Under the pieces are notes generated by a model. That model had not been told where the DNA came from, made no database searches, and worked only from the letters and a program-made list of their open reading frames with translations. From Candidatus Desulfofervidaceae bacterium (lineage in GTDB: Bacteria; Desulfobacterota; Desulfofervidia; Desulfofervidales; Desulfofervidaceae), in the NCBI GenBank assembly GCA_027064585.1, contig JAMOPI010000029.1, positions 17,374 to 81,373 on the forward strand: DNA of 64,000 nt, read 5' to 3'. Positions 46,242 through 56,276 of the stretch are shown here, piece by piece; position 1 is the first letter of the stretch; the number at the start of each line of letters is the position of its first letter. A program made the position numbers and the translations under genes.

Positions 46242-47219
46242 ATGCCCATTTATGACGCCTTTCATCGTGCAATTACTTACTTACGCGTTTCCATAACCGA
46301 TCGCTGTAATTTGCGCTGTCGTTATTGTGTGCCTAAGGAGGGGATAAAAAAGTTGCCCCATGAAGAAATTCTGCGCTATGAGGAAATTCTGCGTATCGTA
46401 AAAATAGCGGCGCAGATGGGCTTTAAAAAGGTGAGAATTACAGGTGGAGAACCTCTCGTCCGAAAAAATCTTGTTTATCTGATTGAAAAGATAGGAAAAA
46501 TAGAGGGAATTGAAAAGGTCTGTCTTACGACAAACGGAGTGCTTCTGCCTGAAATGGCCGCGGATTTGTATAAGGCTGGCCTAAGACATATTAATATTAG
46601 CTTGGATACCCTTAATCCTGAAAAATATGCATACATTACAAGGGTTAACGTTTTTGGAAGGGTATTAAAAGGCATCAAAAAGGCTATAGAAATAGGTTTC
46701 AATCCAGTCAAAATCAATGTTGTCCTCATGAAGGGTTTTAATGATGATGAAATTGTGGATTTGGCCAAATTGAGCCTTACCATGCCTTTGGCCGTGCGTT
46801 TTATTGAATTTATGCCCTTAAATCATACCCAAATCGTTTATGAAAATGCCTTTCTTTCCGCAGAAGAGGCTATGCAGAAATTGAAAAAACTAGGTGATTT
46901 AGAAGAAATACCCTCTTCTCCTTTAGATGGTCCGGCTAAGCGGTATAAAATTAAGGGCAGTCTTGGAGAAATTGGCTTTATCACGGCCTTAAGTAATCAC
47001 TTCTGTCATAAGTGTAACCGCTTAAGGCTTACCCCTGATGGGCAGTTGCGTCCTTGTCTGTTTTCTGACCAGGAGTGGGACTTAAAAACACCTCTGCGTC
47101 AAGGGGCAGATGATGCAAAAATAAGGGCCATTATAGAAGATGCCATTGCCCATAAGCCCAAAAATCACGGTTATGTTAAATTTGCGACGCATCGGCCAAT
47201 GAGCCGCATAGGCGGGTGA
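46242..47219 (+). CDS. moaA: GTP 3',8-cyclase MoaA
   Basis: Radical SAM enzyme starting molybdopterin/tungstopterin synthesis. N-terminal CNLRCRYC binds the SAM [4Fe-4S]; the C-terminal CHKCNRLRLTPDGQLRPC binds the second cluster. The required C-terminal Gly-Gly is present (RIGG). An in-frame GTG three codons upstream exists; ATG at 46242 follows an AGGTG. Its presence fits molybdenum or tungsten enzymes. Confidence 0.95.
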   Translation: MPIYDAFHRAITYLRVSITDRCNLRCRYCVPKEGIKKLPHEEILRYEEILRIVKIAAQMGFKKVRITGGEPLVRKNLVYLIEKIGKIEGIEKVCLTTNGVLLPEMAADLYKAGLRHINISLDTLNPEKYAYITRVNVFGRVLKGIKKAIEIGFNPVKINVVLMKGFNDDEIVDLAKLSLTMPLAVRFIEFMPLNHTQIVYENAFLSAEEAMQKLKKLGDLEEIPSSPLDGPAKRYKIKGSLGEIGFITALSNHFCHKCNRLRLTPDGQLRPCLFSDQEWDLKTPLRQGADDAKIRAIIEDAIAHKPKNHGYVKFATHRPMSRIGG

Positions 47220-47368
47220 TATTTCCTCCCTCCTAAAACGTCATATTTTGCGCATCTAAGCATATATTTTCTATCGCAATCCCTTAGGTTTCCTCCTTTT
47301 ACTCTTCCTCCTTGCCTTGCCCTGTTTAAATACTTAATTTTGATAAAAAGGCCTAAAAGGAGAATTTT

Positions 47369-48238
47369 ATGAGTGAAAGAAAGAGAGAAATCGTAGAAGA
47401 GGCCATTGCCTCTTTAAAAGACGCGGGAGAGAAGGCACCAGAGATTAAGGGTATTCCTACGGGTGTAGAGGGTTTGGATGAGTTGTTTTTTACGACTAAA
47501 ATGACGGCTAAAGGTCCCCAAAAAGTGCCTTTAGGAGGATTTCCGCAGTATGCCGTGATGAATTTAACAGGCATTTCAGATACAGGCAAGAGTTTGATCG
47601 TAGAGCAGTTTGCCTTAACGCAGGCCAATAACAATCTACCGGTGGCCTTTATCACCGTGGAGACCCCGGCTGCCTTTTTGGCCGCTGCCTTGAAAAACAG
47701 GGCGCAGGCCATGGGTATTAACTATGAAGAGGTAGAAGAGAAAATCGTTATCATTGATGCGGCCTCTTATCATGTCTTACGGGAGGAAATTCCTGCACTT
47801 TTGGATACCCTGGCCTATGCCATTAAAAAGTATCACATTAAGGTCACGGTGATTGACTCCGTAACCGGCCTCTTTGAGGCCAAGGAAATGCTTGCCCGCA
47901 CGGTGGTGAGGCAGCTCTTTAATTTTATGAAAAAGTGGTATCAAACGGCCTTGTTTGTTTCGCAAAAGCGCTCTGGTCATGAGGAACTTTCGGCCGAGGC
48001 CGCTGGTGGTTATGCCGTTTCTCATATCGTAGATGGGGCAATGGTGCTTTCTAAAAAGGTAATTAGTTCTAGCTATGACGAACGGCTTTATAAGCGTCCC
48101 ATCGGAGAGTTGATTCGTCTCTTTCGGATTGACGGCTGTCGGCTGTGTGGACACGATACGGATACGCATTTAATGGAAATTACAGAAACAGGCTTGGTTA
48201 AAATTGGGCCGAGCTTAAAGCAATTAAAAAACGCATAG
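47369..48238 (+). CDS. KaiC/RAD55-like RecA-fold ATPase
   Basis: Walker A GISDTGKS at 68-75 and a Walker B-like VTVIDSVTGLFEA place it in the KaiC/GvpD/RAD55 group. Unusual features are a 30-residue charged N-terminal lead (EEAIASLKDAGEKAPEIKGI) and a C-terminal Cys pair with histidine in DGCRLCGHDTDTH, which could bind zinc. It is followed after 13 bp by an HTH protein. Single-domain KaiC-like ATPases often act in signalling; here the role is unknown. Confidence 0.8.
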   Translation: MSERKREIVEEAIASLKDAGEKAPEIKGIPTGVEGLDELFFTTKMTAKGPQKVPLGGFPQYAVMNLTGISDTGKSLIVEQFALTQANNNLPVAFITVETPAAFLAAALKNRAQAMGINYEEVEEKIVIIDAASYHVLREEIPALLDTLAYAIKKYHIKVTVIDSVTGLFEAKEMLARTVVRQLFNFMKKWYQTALFVSQKRSGHEELSAEAAGGYAVSHIVDGAMVLSKKVISSSYDERLYKRPIGELIRLFRIDGCRLCGHDTDTHLMEITETGLVKIGPSLKQLKNA

Positions 48239-48251
48239 GAGGTGAGGAAAG

Positions 48252-48869
48252 GTGCCTGTCCTTGGGGCTGAAGAAATTAAAACACAGGATATAGACGCCT
48301 TGGCGATAAGGGTATTCCTTAAGGCCCTTGAGATCATTGGTGGGCCGCGTAAGCTCATACTCTATCGTAATCTAACCTGGATTCCCAGCCTTTTAGAGGC
48401 GGCCTATGCTGTTGTTCTGGCAAATGAGTATCTTAAAACCGAGGAGGAAATTGCCGCGTTTACAGGGCTTACCCGGCAGACGGTCAGAAACATTTTAAGA
48501 GCCGATCCGGAGTTGGTGTTAAAGAAACTAGAAGGAGAACTGCAGGAAAAGAGTGTAAAGGCCCATACCGCAGGCGGGTTGGCCAAATTGGCCTATCAGG
48601 AAATAAAGGAAGGCAGGGATAACTTGAGTATCTTTGCTGATTTGGTCATGCAGGGGGCCGATGCTTTAGGTATTGCCTGGCCAATAGAGGTGTTGAAGCG
48701 GATAAAAGGCATGGACTTTCCGATAGAAAAAGAAGAATTAAAAGAAAGGCTTGAGGGCTTAAAAATTAAGGATAAATCCATAGAAACACTTCTGGAGGGG
48801 CTTTCTTACCCGCTAAAGAGTCCTGCCCAGCTTTTAAAAGAGCTGCGGATGCAGTTAGAAAGGGAATAA
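48252..48869 (+). CDS. HTH-containing putative regulator paired with KaiC-like ATPase
   Basis: The 205-aa protein has a helix-turn-helix-like stretch (EEEIAAFTGLTRQTVRNILRA, about 63-85). A helical middle (SIFADLVMQGADALGIAWPIEV) follows, then a charged C-terminal part that may contact a partner. It starts with GTG after AGGAGGTGAGG. It lies with the KaiC-like ATPase as a two-gene unit closed by a terminator, so the pair probably works together, perhaps ATPase sensing and DNA binding. Not recognised beyond the HTH. Confidence 0.65.
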   Translation: MPVLGAEEIKTQDIDALAIRVFLKALEIIGGPRKLILYRNLTWIPSLLEAAYAVVLANEYLKTEEEIAAFTGLTRQTVRNILRADPELVLKKLEGELQEKSVKAHTAGGLAKLAYQEIKEGRDNLSIFADLVMQGADALGIAWPIEVLKRIKGMDFPIEKEELKERLEGLKIKDKSIETLLEGLSYPLKSPAQLLKELRMQLERE

Positions 48870-48873
48870 AAAA

Positions 48874-48902
48874 GGCGTGGGCATTCCCCACGCCCATTTT
48901 TT
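48874..48902. terminator. Bidirectional intrinsic terminator
   Basis: GGCGTGGG and CCCACGCC enclose CATTC, with A6 on one side and T6 on the other. It separates the convergent HTH and BCAM0308-type genes and can work on both strands. Confidence 0.9.
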
Positions 48903-49401
48903 ACACCTTTTTAGGCTGTTCTTCTCGTCGCCAGAAGACACCTACAAACTTATCTCCTTCCTTATATTTAATTTCTAGCTCCCCTTTATGGGCGCGTCCT
49001 ACTGCTTCTCCTACCTTGCGGGCCAGATGGTCATCAGTAAAGTTTAAGATGATTTCTCCATCCTTTTCTTCTATATTGATAAGTTTTTTTAAAGGTGAAC
49101 GCTCACTCTCTTCTTCAATAACATTTTTGATGAGATTAATAATCTCTTCTTTATGCGTTAAAAGATATCCGCCAGAAAGATAAACTACTCCTGCCGGATA
49201 CTTATCCCTTATGCGCCGACAGGCTGGACAAAGGGTTTCGTCTTCGGCCTTGTGCTTTTGTCCATCCTCAGGCCAGACCCAACGTCCTTCTTTATAAATA
49301 GCCCCACAACCCGCACACACCGTGCCTTCAGGGTATTTCTTACCTTCATAATAAGGGTCATGAATCTTTTCTTGAATAAGCCTGTCTTTTCTTTCATACA
49401 T
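48901..49401 (-). CDS. BCAM0308-family zinc-ribbon protein
   Basis: Two CxxC pairs, TVCAGCGAIYKEGRWVWP and TLCPACRRIRDKYPAGVV, followed by LSGGYLLTHKEEIINLIKNV and a late DHLARKVGEAVGRAHKGEL match the BCAM0308 family, which resembles the zinc and core parts of archaeal NMD3. Function unknown; ribosome-related roles are guesses. 166 aa, usual length. Strong AAAGGAGGT upstream. Confidence 0.82.
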   Translation of the reverse strand: MYERKDRLIQEKIHDPYYEGKKYPEGTVCAGCGAIYKEGRWVWPEDGQKHKAEDETLCPACRRIRDKYPAGVVYLSGGYLLTHKEEIINLIKNVIEEESERSPLKKLINIEEKDGEIILNFTDDHLARKVGEAVGRAHKGELEIKYKEGDKFVGVFWRREEQPKKV

Positions 49402-49413
49402 AGCTTACCTCCT

Positions 49414-50151
49414 TTAACTTAATTCTGCATAAAGCAGATATTCCTGATTTCCCTTGGCCCCTAAAATGGGAGAGGGAATCACGCCTTTGACCTGAAAGCC
49501 TAATTCCTGGCAAAAGGCCTTGATGTCTTCTACCACCCGCCTGCGCTTGGCCTCATCCCTGACAATACCTCCCTTTCCTACCTGCCCCTTACCAACCTCA
49601 AATTGAGGTTTGATCAGGGCAATTAATTCTGCCCTTTCCCGCAAAAATTCCATTACCTTAGGAATGACCTTTTTAAGAGAGATAAAAGACACATCAATCG
49701 TGGCAATATCTATGGGTTCAGGAATGGCCTCTTTAGGAAGGTAACGGATGTTCTGTCGTTCAATCACGATCACCCGTTTATCTTGTCTTAACTTCCAGTC
49801 TAAGAGCCCATAGCCGACATCAATGGCATAGACCTTTTTCGCCCCATGCTGCAAAAGACAATCGGTAAAGCCGCCGGTAGAGGCACCTACATCCATCGAT
49901 ATTTTATCAATAAGAACGATTTTAAAGGTATGCAAGGCCGCTTCTAACTTTAACCCTCCACGGCTGACGTAAGGAAAGTCAGATGATTTAAGCTCTACTG
50001 GGGCTTCAGGATCAACCTTTGTGCCTGCCTTATCTATCCTTTTACCTGCAACCCAGACCTCACCGGCAAGGATTAAAGCCTTGGCCCGCTCACGACTGCG
50101 CACCAAGCCTCTTTCTAAAAGCAATTGGTCTAACCTTACTTTTTGTGCCAT
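49414..50151 (-). CDS. tlyA: TlyA-family rRNA 2'-O-methyltransferase
   Basis: S4 RNA-binding domain at the start ([22 protein letters not shown]) then an FtsJ-like SAM domain ([23 protein letters not shown]) with [20 protein letters not shown]. TlyA members methylate 16S and 23S rRNA riboses; some have been linked to haemolysin in name only. Its first 62 bp overlap the end of dxs, a frequent neighbour. Confidence 0.93.
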   Translation of the reverse strand: MAQKVRLDQLLLERGLVRSRERAKALILAGEVWVAGKRIDKAGTKVDPEAPVELKSSDFPYVSRGGLKLEAALHTFKIVLIDKISMDVGASTGGFTDCLLQHGAKKVYAIDVGYGLLDWKLRQDKRVIVIERQNIRYLPKEAIPEPIDIATIDVSFISLKKVIPKVMEFLRERAELIALIKPQFEVGKGQVGKGGIVRDEAKRRRVVEDIKAFCQELGFQVKGVIPSPILGAKGNQEYLLYAELS

Positions 50152-52009
50152 ATCTTAAAAATGCTTGTTTAATCCTTTCATAAATTCCTTGACCATCAAG
50201 GCCATACCTTTGCCGGAGGAAATTCTGAGCTCCATGCGGAAGAAATTGGTCAGGTAGACCAATGGAGATGACCGGGGTGTTTATACCCAGACTTTGCAAC
50301 CGTTCCATAATGGCACTACCAAATCCACCAGCAATCACATTTTCCTCTACCGTAATTATAGCCTTTACTTTAGGGGCAAGTTTTTCCAAAAGGGCCTGAT
50401 CAAGTGGCTTGACAAAACGGGCATTGACCAAAATGGGGTAAAATCCCTCTTCTTGTAATCTTTTAGCCGCTTCTATCGCCGGCTGCACCATATACCCGAT
50501 GGCCAAGACAAGGATATCTTCTCCTTCCATCAAGATTTCTGCCTCGCCAATGGGCAAGGTTTTTAACTCCGGGTCTAAAGGTACCCCCATAGCCCTTCCG
50601 CGCGGATACCTAAGAGCAATAGGACCTTCGTATTCCAAGGCCGTCTTAAGCATGTGCCTGAGCTCATTTTCGTCTTTAGGGGCCATAACCACCATATTAG
50701 GAATGATGCGAAGATAGGAGAGGTCAAAGGCACCATGATGCGTAGGCCCATCCTCTCCCACAATCCCTGCCCGATCTAGGGCAAAGACAACCGGCAGCTT
50801 TTGGAGGCAGACATCGTGAATAATCTGATCATAGGCCCGCTGCAAAAAGGTAGAATAGATGGCTACGACTGGCCTTAATCCTTCAGCCGCCATTCCTGCA
50901 GCTAAGGTAACGGCATGTTCTTCAGCGATGCCGACGTCAAAAAAGCGTTCTGGAAAACGTTCACGCATTAAGGCCAGACCTGTGCCTTCAGGCATGGCGG
51001 CGGTAATGCCAACGATACTTTTATCCTTGGCGGCCAATTCAACCAAAGTGTTGGCAAAAATCTCGGTATAAGTCGGCGGTTTTGGCTGAGAAGTTTCATC
51101 TTCTGCCTTTAGCTTTCCTATTCCATGAAAGCTGGTTGGGTCTTCTTCGGCCGGACGATAGCCCTTCCCTTTTACCGTCAACACATGTACTAGAACAGGG
51201 ACATCCAGTTCCTTTACATGTTCAAAGGTATCTATCAGGCGTTGCAGATTATGTCCGTCTACAGGGCCAATGTAGTCAAACCGCAAAGAAAGAAAAAGCA
51301 TGCCAGGGGTAAAGAGGGTCATCAGGGAATCCTCACTGCGTTTGGCCAGTTGGATGAAGTTTTCTCCTCCTGGCAAAGAAGAAAGGAAACGTTCTACCTC
51401 TTTTTTAAACCGTCTGAAGGTACGGCTGGTAAGCTTGCGACTTAAAAAGCGAGAGAGGGCACCTACATTCGGAGAGATAGACATCTTATTGTCGTTTAGG
51501 ACAACAATAAGATCCTTATCCAGCTCACCGGCATGATTTAAGGCCTCGAAGGCAAGTCCGCCCGTCATGGCTCCATCACCGATAACGGCAATGACCTTAT
51601 TTTTTTCTCCCTTTAAATCCCTAGCAATGGCCATGCCTAAGGCGGCTGAAATAGAGGTGGCTGCATGTCCAGTGCCAAAGGTATCATAAGGGCTTTCTTC
51701 ACGCCGCGGGAAACCACTTAACCCCCCGTATTGCCTTAAGGTGTGAAATAACTCGCGACGGCCAGTGATTAACTTATGGGCATAGGCCTGATGCCCTACA
51801 TCCCAGATGATTTTATCCCTGGGGGTATCAAAGACATAGTGTAAGGCTAAAGTTAATTCTACTACCCCAAGGCTTGGGGCAAGATGTCCACCTCTCTTGG
51901 AGACAGTCTCAATGATGGTTTGCCGTATCTCTTGCGCCAACTGATAAAGTTCTTTAAGGGAAAGGGACTTTAAATCAGCCGGTGAATTTATCTTTTCTAG
52001 TAAACTCAA
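50090..52009 (-). CDS. dxs: 1-deoxy-D-xylulose-5-phosphate synthase
   Basis: TPP enzyme joining pyruvate and glyceraldehyde 3-phosphate, the first step of the MEP isoprenoid route. TPP-binding [14 protein letters not shown], His in [12 protein letters not shown], and the pyrimidine-domain [18 protein letters not shown] are present. The start is chosen as TTG at 52009: AAGGAG lies 8 nt upstream and the protein then begins [10 protein letters not shown], the usual family start. An upstream in-frame codon at 52042 adds 11 residues and lacks this site. ispA lies just upstream. Confidence 0.94.
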   Translation of the reverse strand: MSLLEKINSPADLKSLSLKELYQLAQEIRQTIIETVSKRGGHLAPSLGVVELTLALHYVFDTPRDKIIWDVGHQAYAHKLITGRRELFHTLRQYGGLSGFPRREESPYDTFGTGHAATSISAALGMAIARDLKGEKNKVIAVIGDGAMTGGLAFEALNHAGELDKDLIVVLNDNKMSISPNVGALSRFLSRKLTSRTFRRFKKEVERFLSSLPGGENFIQLAKRSEDSLMTLFTPGMLFLSLRFDYIGPVDGHNLQRLIDTFEHVKELDVPVLVHVLTVKGKGYRPAEEDPTSFHGIGKLKAEDETSQPKPPTYTEIFANTLVELAAKDKSIVGITAAMPEGTGLALMRERFPERFFDVGIAEEHAVTLAAGMAAEGLRPVVAIYSTFLQRAYDQIIHDVCLQKLPVVFALDRAGIVGEDGPTHHGAFDLSYLRIIPNMVVMAPKDENELRHMLKTALEYEGPIALRYPRGRAMGVPLDPELKTLPIGEAEILMEGEDILVLAIGYMVQPAIEAAKRLQEEGFYPILVNARFVKPLDQALLEKLAPKVKAIITVEENVIAGGFGSAIMERLQSLGINTPVISIGLPDQFLPHGAQNFLRQRYGLDGQGIYERIKQAFLRYGTKSKVRPIAFRKRLGAQS

Positions 52010-52010
52010 T

Positions 52011-52916
52011 TTATTTTCTCCTTTTTCCAATATATTCGGCAATCGCCTTTAGAGGAAGGGCCTTTCTCTCAAAGGGTTCTAGGGCCTTAATGGCCTTTTT
52101 TATGCACTCCTTGGCCCTTTCCTTTGCCTGACTAAGGCCTAAAAGTCTGGGATAAGTTGCCTTGTTTTGCTCGGCGTCACTACCAGGCCTCTTCCCCATT
52201 TCCGCCACATCGCCTTCCACATCTAAGATGTCATCTACGATCTGAAAGGCAAGTCCGATTTGGACAGCATATTCACCAAGGGCATCTATCTCCTCTGCCT
52301 TTCCTCCTCCAACAATGGCCCCACTTTTAACCGAAGCCACAATCAAGGCCCCGGTTTTATGCCGGTGCATGGTCTCTAAGGACTTAAGGTCAATTTCTTT
52401 GCCCGTGTAGTTTAAATCCATCACCTGTCCACCCACCATGCCTTTATAACCGGCCGCCTGGGCAATTAAATTGATAACCTGCACAACCCTTTCAGCCGGT
52501 ATATTCTGGGTTAAATCAGGGTGAGAAAGCAAGGCAAAGGCTTCTGTTAAAAGGCCATCCCCGGCCAAGATGGCCATGGCCTCACCAAAGACCTTATGAT
52601 TGGTAGGCTTACCCCGCCGCAGATCATCATTATCCATAGCCGGCAAATCATCATGAATTAAAGAATAGGTGTGGATCATCTCTAAGGCACAGGCTACAGG
52701 CAGGGCTATCTCCTTGCTTCCTCCCACGGCCTCGGTAGCGGCCAGACACAAGATAGGCCTGAGGCGCTTTCCCCCGGCAAACAGGCTATACCGCATTGCC
52801 TCCAAAATATCTTTATAAATGCCTTCTTTAAAAGGTAGATAACGCTCTAGTGCTGCCTCAACTAGATCTCTATTTTTATTAAGATAGCCCTTGAGGTCAA
52901 ACTGCGAGTTTTCCAT
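52011..52916 (-). CDS. ispA: Polyprenyl diphosphate synthase, IspA type
   Basis: Builds farnesyl or geranylgeranyl diphosphate. Both aspartate-rich motifs are present, [14 protein letters not shown] (first) and DDILDVEGD (second). The 301-aa length suits IspA. Product length cannot be read surely. Its end overlaps or abuts the dxs start, making an ispA-dxs-tlyA operon. A TATAAT on the minus strand lies just upstream. Confidence 0.93.
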   Translation of the reverse strand: MENSQFDLKGYLNKNRDLVEAALERYLPFKEGIYKDILEAMRYSLFAGGKRLRPILCLAATEAVGGSKEIALPVACALEMIHTYSLIHDDLPAMDNDDLRRGKPTNHKVFGEAMAILAGDGLLTEAFALLSHPDLTQNIPAERVVQVINLIAQAAGYKGMVGGQVMDLNYTGKEIDLKSLETMHRHKTGALIVASVKSGAIVGGGKAEEIDALGEYAVQIGLAFQIVDDILDVEGDVAEMGKRPGSDAEQNKATYPRLLGLSQAKERAKECIKKAIKALEPFERKALPLKAIAEYIGKRRK

Positions 52917-53009
52917 AATTTCATCCTAGCATGTATTATAACTTAGCGTCAAGATTTCTGATCCGCTTCCTGTGTTGTAAAAAATCGAGTTATAAGTTAA
53001 AGTTAAATT

Positions 53010-54557
53010 ATGTTTAAAAAGCTTCCTATCGGCATTCAGAGCTTTGAATATCTGAGGGGTGAACCTCATTATTATGTAGACAAGACTCCTTTTGTCAAAA
53101 GGCTTGTAGAAGAAGGGAAATACTATTTTCTTGCCCGTCCCAGACGTTTTGGTAAAAGCCTGTTTCTAGACACCGCGCGCCAAGCCTTTTTGGGAAAAAG
53201 AGAGTTGTTTGAAGGTCTTTTTCTTGAGAAGAATTGGGACTGGTCGGTAAAATATCCTGTTATCTATATTAGTTTCGGAGCAGGGGTAGTAGAGAACAGA
53301 GAAATCCTAGACAAAACCTTTGATTCTATTCTTCGGGAAAATGCTGAAGACTGGGGTATAGAGCTTAAAGAAGAAATCCTTCACAAAAGGTTTTATGAGC
53401 TGATCAAAAATCTCAGGAAAAAATCTGGTCAAAAAGTAGTCGTGCTTATAGATGAATATGACAAGCCCATTCTGGACAACATTACCAATAAAGAAACAGC
53501 CATTGAACTCAGGGAAGCACTAAAAAACATATACTCTGTGCTTAAGGATGCAGATACTTATTTGAAATTTGTTTTTATCACCGGGGTTTCTAAGTTTTCT
53601 AAAGTGTCTATTTTTAGTGGGCTTAACAATTTAAGAGACATTACCTTAGACAGGGAATATGCCACAATTTGCGGTTATACGCAGGAAGAATTTGAGCGGG
53701 TGTTTAGGGATCGGCTAGAGAAAGTGAACCTTGAGGAAGTAAAGCATTGGTATAATGGGTATAATTTTGGGGGAGAATCAGTTTATAATCCCTTTGATAT
53801 TCTTTTATTTTTACAAACCAGGGAATTTCGGGCGTATTGGTTTGAAACTGGTACTCCAAGTTTTCTCATCAAACTCTTGCAGGAAGGCAAATACTACATC
53901 CCCCAGCTTGAAGGGCTTGAGGCCTCAGAGAGGATTATCGGAAGTTTTGATATAGATTACATAGAACCTGAAACCCTGCTTTTCCAAACGGGTTATTTAA
54001 CCATTAAAGGGAAAATTCGGACTTTTGGGCGCGAAATCTATCGCTTAGGTTATCCTAACCTTGAAGTAAAAATGAGTCTTACCGATTATATCTTGGACTT
54101 TTATGTAAAAAACATTACCCAAAAGGAAAAAAATATCATCAGGATGTATAAGGCCTTTCAAGAAGATGACTTTGGTGTCCTAAAGGAGATATTTCATAGC
54201 TTTTTTGCCTCTATTCCTTATGACTGGTATCGGAAGAATGATTTAGCTGGCTATGAAGGTTATTATGCCAGTATTTTTTACTGCTATTTTACAGCTCTTG
54301 GTCTTGAGGTGAGGGTGGAGGATGCTGTGAATCACGGAAGGCTGGATATGGCCGTGATTTTTGAAGATAAGGTTTATCTTTTTGAGTTTAAGGTAGTAGA
54401 GCTTGTGCCAGAAGGAAAGGCCTTGGAGCAGCTAAAAGAAAAGAGGTACCATGAGAAATATCTAAAGAGCTTTTCCGAAATTTATCTCATCGGCGTGGAA
54501 TTTAGCAAAGAAGAGAGAAACATTGTTTCTTTTGCGTTTGAAAAGGTTTCGTCTTAA
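53010..54557 (+). CDS. AAA-ATPase-like protein with DUF1703 PD-(D/E)XK domain
   Basis: The N-terminal domain (PIGIQSFEYLRG, YYVDKTPFVKRLVEEG, FLARPRRFGKSLFLDT with the P-loop RRFGKS) matches the AAA-ATPase_like family. Walker B is VVLIDEYDKPI. The C-terminal DUF1703 nuclease-like domain has RLDMAVIFEDKVYLFEFKVVE with an E-x-K. Such genes occur in multi-copy families in anaerobes; role unknown. 515 aa. No Shine-Dalgarno is obvious. Confidence 0.85.
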   Translation: MFKKLPIGIQSFEYLRGEPHYYVDKTPFVKRLVEEGKYYFLARPRRFGKSLFLDTARQAFLGKRELFEGLFLEKNWDWSVKYPVIYISFGAGVVENREILDKTFDSILRENAEDWGIELKEEILHKRFYELIKNLRKKSGQKVVVLIDEYDKPILDNITNKETAIELREALKNIYSVLKDADTYLKFVFITGVSKFSKVSIFSGLNNLRDITLDREYATICGYTQEEFERVFRDRLEKVNLEEVKHWYNGYNFGGESVYNPFDILLFLQTREFRAYWFETGTPSFLIKLLQEGKYYIPQLEGLEASERIIGSFDIDYIEPETLLFQTGYLTIKGKIRTFGREIYRLGYPNLEVKMSLTDYILDFYVKNITQKEKNIIRMYKAFQEDDFGVLKEIFHSFFASIPYDWYRKNDLAGYEGYYASIFYCYFTALGLEVRVEDAVNHGRLDMAVIFEDKVYLFEFKVVELVPEGKALEQLKEKRYHEKYLKSFSEIYLIGVEFSKEERNIVSFAFEKVSS

Positions 54558-54592
54558 ACAGACTTTTCAAGCCGTTAAGAACCATTCCTTGT

Positions 54593-56173
54593 TTAATCTT
54601 TTTTCACATACCCCAGACAAATTGTATCTCGGACATAAAAACCAGGGCGGCATTGAAGTAGGTGAAGATTGGACAACTGTGCTTTTAGGGCCTGAAGGGG
54701 GGACTGACGGCCAACAATAAAGGTTTGTCCAGCCCGGTTGACTGTGTTTTTTACGGTCCGCGGGTTATCTGTTTTTAAAACTTTATGTTGCGTATAAAAC
54801 ACAAGGCTTGGCTGAAAATAATGATAAGCGATGATGGCGGTGTTTGGGGTAAGTTTGGATTTAATTTCTAGAGCAAAGGACTTGGTAACCTTGTACTGGT
54901 CAATGGCTGGCGTGCCTAAAAGAACAATGGCCAAGGTGTAGATATAGGCCGCCATAAATTGTGAGAACGCCACCCAATTTTTTTTATTTTGCCTGCTAAA
55001 GTAAAGACCAATTTGCCAAAAAAGAAGTAAGATAAAACCAAAGAGGGCTACCCAGGCAAGGCGGGGATAAAAATGGGCCAAGGCCGCCCCTCCGCCTAAG
55101 AGGAAGAGCAGAGCAAAAAAGGCATTAAAGTGCAAAAGACACCGTTCGGCCCAGCGGGGGAGGCCTTGCAGATAAAAGGCAGTGAGGATTGCAAGGGCTG
55201 GATAAACAGGGTTTATGTAAGTAGGCAGTTTAGTCCGAGCAAGAGAGAAAAAGCCAATAAAGAGCACAAGCCAGAGCCAAAGGAAGATTTCGGTATTGGT
55301 AATCCTTTTTTCTACACGACTTTTATGACCTGCCCACAGAATGTAAGGCAAAAGACCTCCCCAGGGAAAAAAGGCAAAGGGCAAAACGAGGAGATAAAAA
55401 AAGCATGGCCCTTTATGCCCTTCCATCGGGCTTAAAAAGCGGTGGATGTTGTGCTTTAACAAAAATCCCTTTAAAAAGGCCCCGTGAGTCTTTAGGCTGA
55501 CTAAGAGATACCAAGGTAGGACAATAAGGGCAAACAGGATAAGTCCCTGCCATAACTTGATTTCCTTTAAGACGGCAAAATCCCGTTTGATGAGCAGAAA
55601 GATAAGGATTGTTCCCAAAGGCAAAACAATGCCCATTGGTCCCTTGGCCAATACGGCCAGGCCCATCGCCAGGTAAAAGAGATAAAAGAAAATAGGCCTT
55701 CTCTTTTCATATCCCAATAAAAAGGAAAAGATGGCCAGGTTAATAAAAAAAATAAGGGCCGCATCAGGGGTGGCAATGCGCACACTGACATTAAAAAATA
55801 AAGTAACGGTCAAAATTAGTCCAGCCCAAAAACCAACAGGCCAGCCTAAAAGGGCATTACCGGCCCAAAAGACCAAAATGACCGTGCTAATGCCAAAGAG
55901 GGGAGAAGTAAAGCGAGCCGCAAACTCATTGACCCCAAAGAGTTTATAACCCATCCACATACACCAATAGATCAAGGCCGGTTTATCCGTGCGCAGTTCC
56001 CAGTTAAAGGTAGGCACGACTGGATCGTGCCTAAGCATCATCTCCCGGGCACATTCGGCGTTATTAGGTTCGTCAATGTCCCAAAGGCTGGTCTTACCTA
56101 GGCCGGCGTAGAAGAGGGCGCCGCTTAAAAAAACGAGCAAAATGAGGGCTAGTGCCTTTTTGATCGTCAACAT
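54593..56173 (-). CDS. Glycosyltransferase family 39 membrane protein (ArnT-like)
   Basis: About eleven membrane helices follow an N-terminal helix (LALILLVFLSGALFYAGLG). The first extracytoplasmic loop has the catalytic-type acidic motif LWDIDEPNNAECAREMM. It transfers a sugar from a polyprenyl carrier to a lipid or protein, as in ArnT or PMT enzymes; the acceptor is unknown. 526 aa. It converges on the DUF1703 gene with a 36-bp gap. Confidence 0.85.
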   Translation of the reverse strand: MLTIKKALALILLVFLSGALFYAGLGKTSLWDIDEPNNAECAREMMLRHDPVVPTFNWELRTDKPALIYWCMWMGYKLFGVNEFAARFTSPLFGISTVILVFWAGNALLGWPVGFWAGLILTVTLFFNVSVRIATPDAALIFFINLAIFSFLLGYEKRRPIFFYLFYLAMGLAVLAKGPMGIVLPLGTILIFLLIKRDFAVLKEIKLWQGLILFALIVLPWYLLVSLKTHGAFLKGFLLKHNIHRFLSPMEGHKGPCFFYLLVLPFAFFPWGGLLPYILWAGHKSRVEKRITNTEIFLWLWLVLFIGFFSLARTKLPTYINPVYPALAILTAFYLQGLPRWAERCLLHFNAFFALLFLLGGGAALAHFYPRLAWVALFGFILLLFWQIGLYFSRQNKKNWVAFSQFMAAYIYTLAIVLLGTPAIDQYKVTKSFALEIKSKLTPNTAIIAYHYFQPSLVFYTQHKVLKTDNPRTVKNTVNRAGQTFIVGRQSPLQALKAQLSNLHLLQCRPGFYVRDTICLGYVKKD

Positions 56174-56230
56174 GGTCTTTTATTTAACAGAAACAAGAAG
56201 CAAAGGCAATGACCTAGGTATTCTCTCTGA

Positions 56231-56276
56231 CTACCAGTTATATCAAAAGATAGTCAAATTACTACATAACCGGTAG
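56231..56276. repeat. Inverted repeat at tnpB 3' end
   Basis: On the minus strand CTACCGGTTAT and ATAACTGGTAG form an 11-bp stem with one G-T pair around a 24-base loop. It straddles the tnpB stop codon, the place where the guide RNA scaffold and right end lie in IS605/IS607-type elements. Confidence 0.55.

Noticed and set aside
46055..46272. Short open frames on both strands between pyrF and moaA
   Set aside because: No ribosome site, no recognisable domain, and the two frames overlap each other; treated as non-coding spacer.
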